In this document: one piece after another, positions 62,685 to 64,000 of the stretch
Layout of the letters: each line of letters opens with the position of its first letter
Numbering within the stretch: position 1 is the first letter of the stretch
Source of the DNA: Apiospora phragmitis
Taxonomy: Eukaryota; Ascomycota; Sordariomycetes; Amphisphaeriales; Apiosporaceae
Assembly (NCBI GenBank): GCA_038363925.1
Contig: JAQQWL010000006.1
Span: 1,716,501 to 1,780,500 of the forward strand
DNA: 64,000 bases
Direction of reading: 5' to 3'
Notes under the pieces: generated by a model
Told to the model about the DNA's origin: nothing
The model's database searches: none
Seen by the model: the letters and a program-made list of their open reading frames with translations, nothing else
Program-made: the position numbers and the translations under genes

Positions 62685-64000
62685 ATGGCGAACCCCACTC
62701 CTCTTACAATAGGGGCAGAGGCTGAAGGACTTCTGGGGTAGTTGAAGAACACGTTGCGCTAAACGCCCCCCAAAGTTTCGCGTTGGTCAGGCCACTGCTG
62801 ATAAGGCCTAGTGAGGTAAGCTCCCAAGGGGAAAGGGGGGAGAGTCCTGACAGCGATGACTCCGCATACGATATAACAATACAGGAGTGGATGTTCGATG
62901 AGATCAGGCGGACCCTCGCAAATAATGTCGGCGTCTACGTAAACGAGCCGGACGACGAAACCAAGGTAAACGTGCACAGTATCCACACGGCCGGCGGGAA
63001 CCCTCTGTACTACGGTTGGCGTGTCGTGGACGAGTCCACGGCCACGATCCCGGTAGACGAGAAACAGAGCTACTATCCTAAGGTAAAGTACGTGCCACTC
63101 GAACTCCTGACCCCGGCGATGGAGTTCAACAAGAAGAACCTCGACGAGATCACGGCTGTGTACAGGTGCCTTACCATCACGGATAACCCGGCCTTCCGAC
63201 CGGGTCCCCTGACTCCGACGACGTGCGGGTTCCATGTCCACGTGGGCGTCGGCGCGGGGGCTTTCTCGGCGCACCAAGTGCGCCGGATCGCCTGCGCCGC
63301 ATACGCAACGGGCCGCCTTTTCACGCAGCTCCTCCCCCGGCACCGCAAGGGAACTTTTCACGGGCGGACGAATCGCTACTACTCGTTCCTGGCCCATGGT
63401 CAGGATGCCGACGACGCCTGTCAGCAGGTTCGGATGCTAGCCCAAAACAGAGATCCGAAGGACCGAGACGCGAACTTTGGGGTGGACGGCGGGGTGGACG
63501 AGTTCCCGCTTCCCGAGCCCGCCGAAACGTATGTCTCTGATGGGCCGCTGGAATTCTCGTGGGAGCAGGAGAAGAGTGAGGCACCACTGTTCACCAGGAA
63601 GTTGCAGCGCGGGTCCTTGCCATGCGAGGACCTCAGCGCACGAAGTTTCTTCTACACGAGCCCTGCCCAAGTAACTCTCACCGCCGACTGGAACGTTCCG
63701 AGCCCCTCCGACGACGCCCCGGCACCGTCGCCGACCAGTATCGCGGACGCCGTGGACGCCGTGATGCGCTGCCCGAGCGCGGCGGCCGTTGCGAATTTGA
63801 TGCGCCCGGGTCGCCTCGGCGTGAGCTTCTCCAACCTGGCATCACCAGTCTGGGAATGGATGCCGCTGAAGCCCACCATCGAGTTCCGGCAGCTTCCCTC
63901 GACTTTCAACGCCGACGCCGCCTGCGCCTGGATCGGCGCCATGGCTCAGCTGTGCCGGGTGGCCATCGACTGGCCCTGGGAGGATCTTGCAACACTGTTG
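62685..64000 (+). CDS. Amidoligase-family protein (3' partial)
   Basis: Member of the fungal amidoligase enzyme family (COOH-NH2 ligase fold related to glutamine synthetase and gamma-glutamylcysteine synthetase); substrate unknown. The plus frame is open from 62726 to the window end. It contains YYPKVKYVPLELLTPAM, the diagnostic TTCGFHVHVGVG (63218-63252), RRIACAAYATGRLFTQLLP, HRKGTFHGRTNRYY, a long charged insert, and PTIEFRQLPSTFNADAACAWI near 63875-63935. The proposed start is ATG 62685 (MANPTPLTIGAEAEGLL, resembling the family's FGxExE first strand), joined by an unusually short 38-nt intron (62738-62775, CTAAAC branch site) to the main frame. An alternative is a longer intron from GTACGT at 62671. 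High GC and the absence of RIP contrast with the central block. The identity is more secure than the 5' structure. Confidence 0.7.

Noticed and set aside
62759..63397. 212-codon minus-strand frame over the amidoligase
   Set aside because: Shadow of the conserved plus-strand amidoligase motifs.

Overview
The window is nuclear DNA of a filamentous ascomycete (Pezizomycotina; probably Sordariomycetes-like, which is inference). Genes carry short introns of about 50-165 bp with GT donors, CTAAC/CTGAC-type branch sites and AG acceptors. A multidomain fungal polyketide synthase is present. A 38.7 kb AT-rich block is almost devoid of CpA/TpG dinucleotides, the signature of repeat-induced point mutation (RIP). 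No bacterial features (operons, Shine-Dalgarno sites, CRISPR) were seen.

Layout. (1) 3-7015, plus strand: 3' two-thirds of a highly reducing type I PKS (end of KS, AT, DH, C-MeT, ER, KR, ACP); the KS start lies outside the window. It carries two apparent lesions: an in-frame loss of the ER NADPH-binding segment, and a missing splice acceptor before the last KR exon. (2) 7150-7955: frameshifted, 5'-truncated relic of a DUF2235 (Tle1-like) alpha/beta hydrolase. (3) 7956-9101: no recognised gene. (4) 9102-9234: 5S rRNA-like sequence with a T7 pol III terminator, next to the AT-rich boundary. (5) 9301-48022: one contiguous nest of eight RIP-degraded transposons. From target-site duplications, inverted repeats and paired LTRs it resolves as P0{G1, G2{H1{G3}, P1{P2{G4}}}}. 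P elements are pogo/Fot1 DNA transposons, G elements are chromodomain Gypsy retrotransposons (chromoviruses) and H1 is a Ty1/Copia relic. (6) 48025-64000: gene-dense euchromatin with trehalose-6-phosphate synthase TPS1 (+), VID27 (-), a short-chain dehydrogenase (+), a secreted prenylcysteine oxidase-like flavoprotein (+), chaperonin subunit CCT6 (+) and an amidoligase-family protein (+, running off the window).

How the parts relate. The right-hand genes are mostly conserved housekeeping genes with no evident common pathway. The left side is accessory: a secondary-metabolism PKS that looks to be decaying, a hydrolase relic and a heterochromatic transposon graveyard. The sequence suggests a boundary between a dispensable, RIP-silenced compartment and core genome. 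I found no convincing new multi-gene system. The strongest observations are the cleanly readable nested stack, a nearly unmutated patch inside one element, and the specific lesions in the PKS. Coordinates of nested elements come from reading termini by eye. Exon boundaries are predictions from splice consensus and protein continuity.
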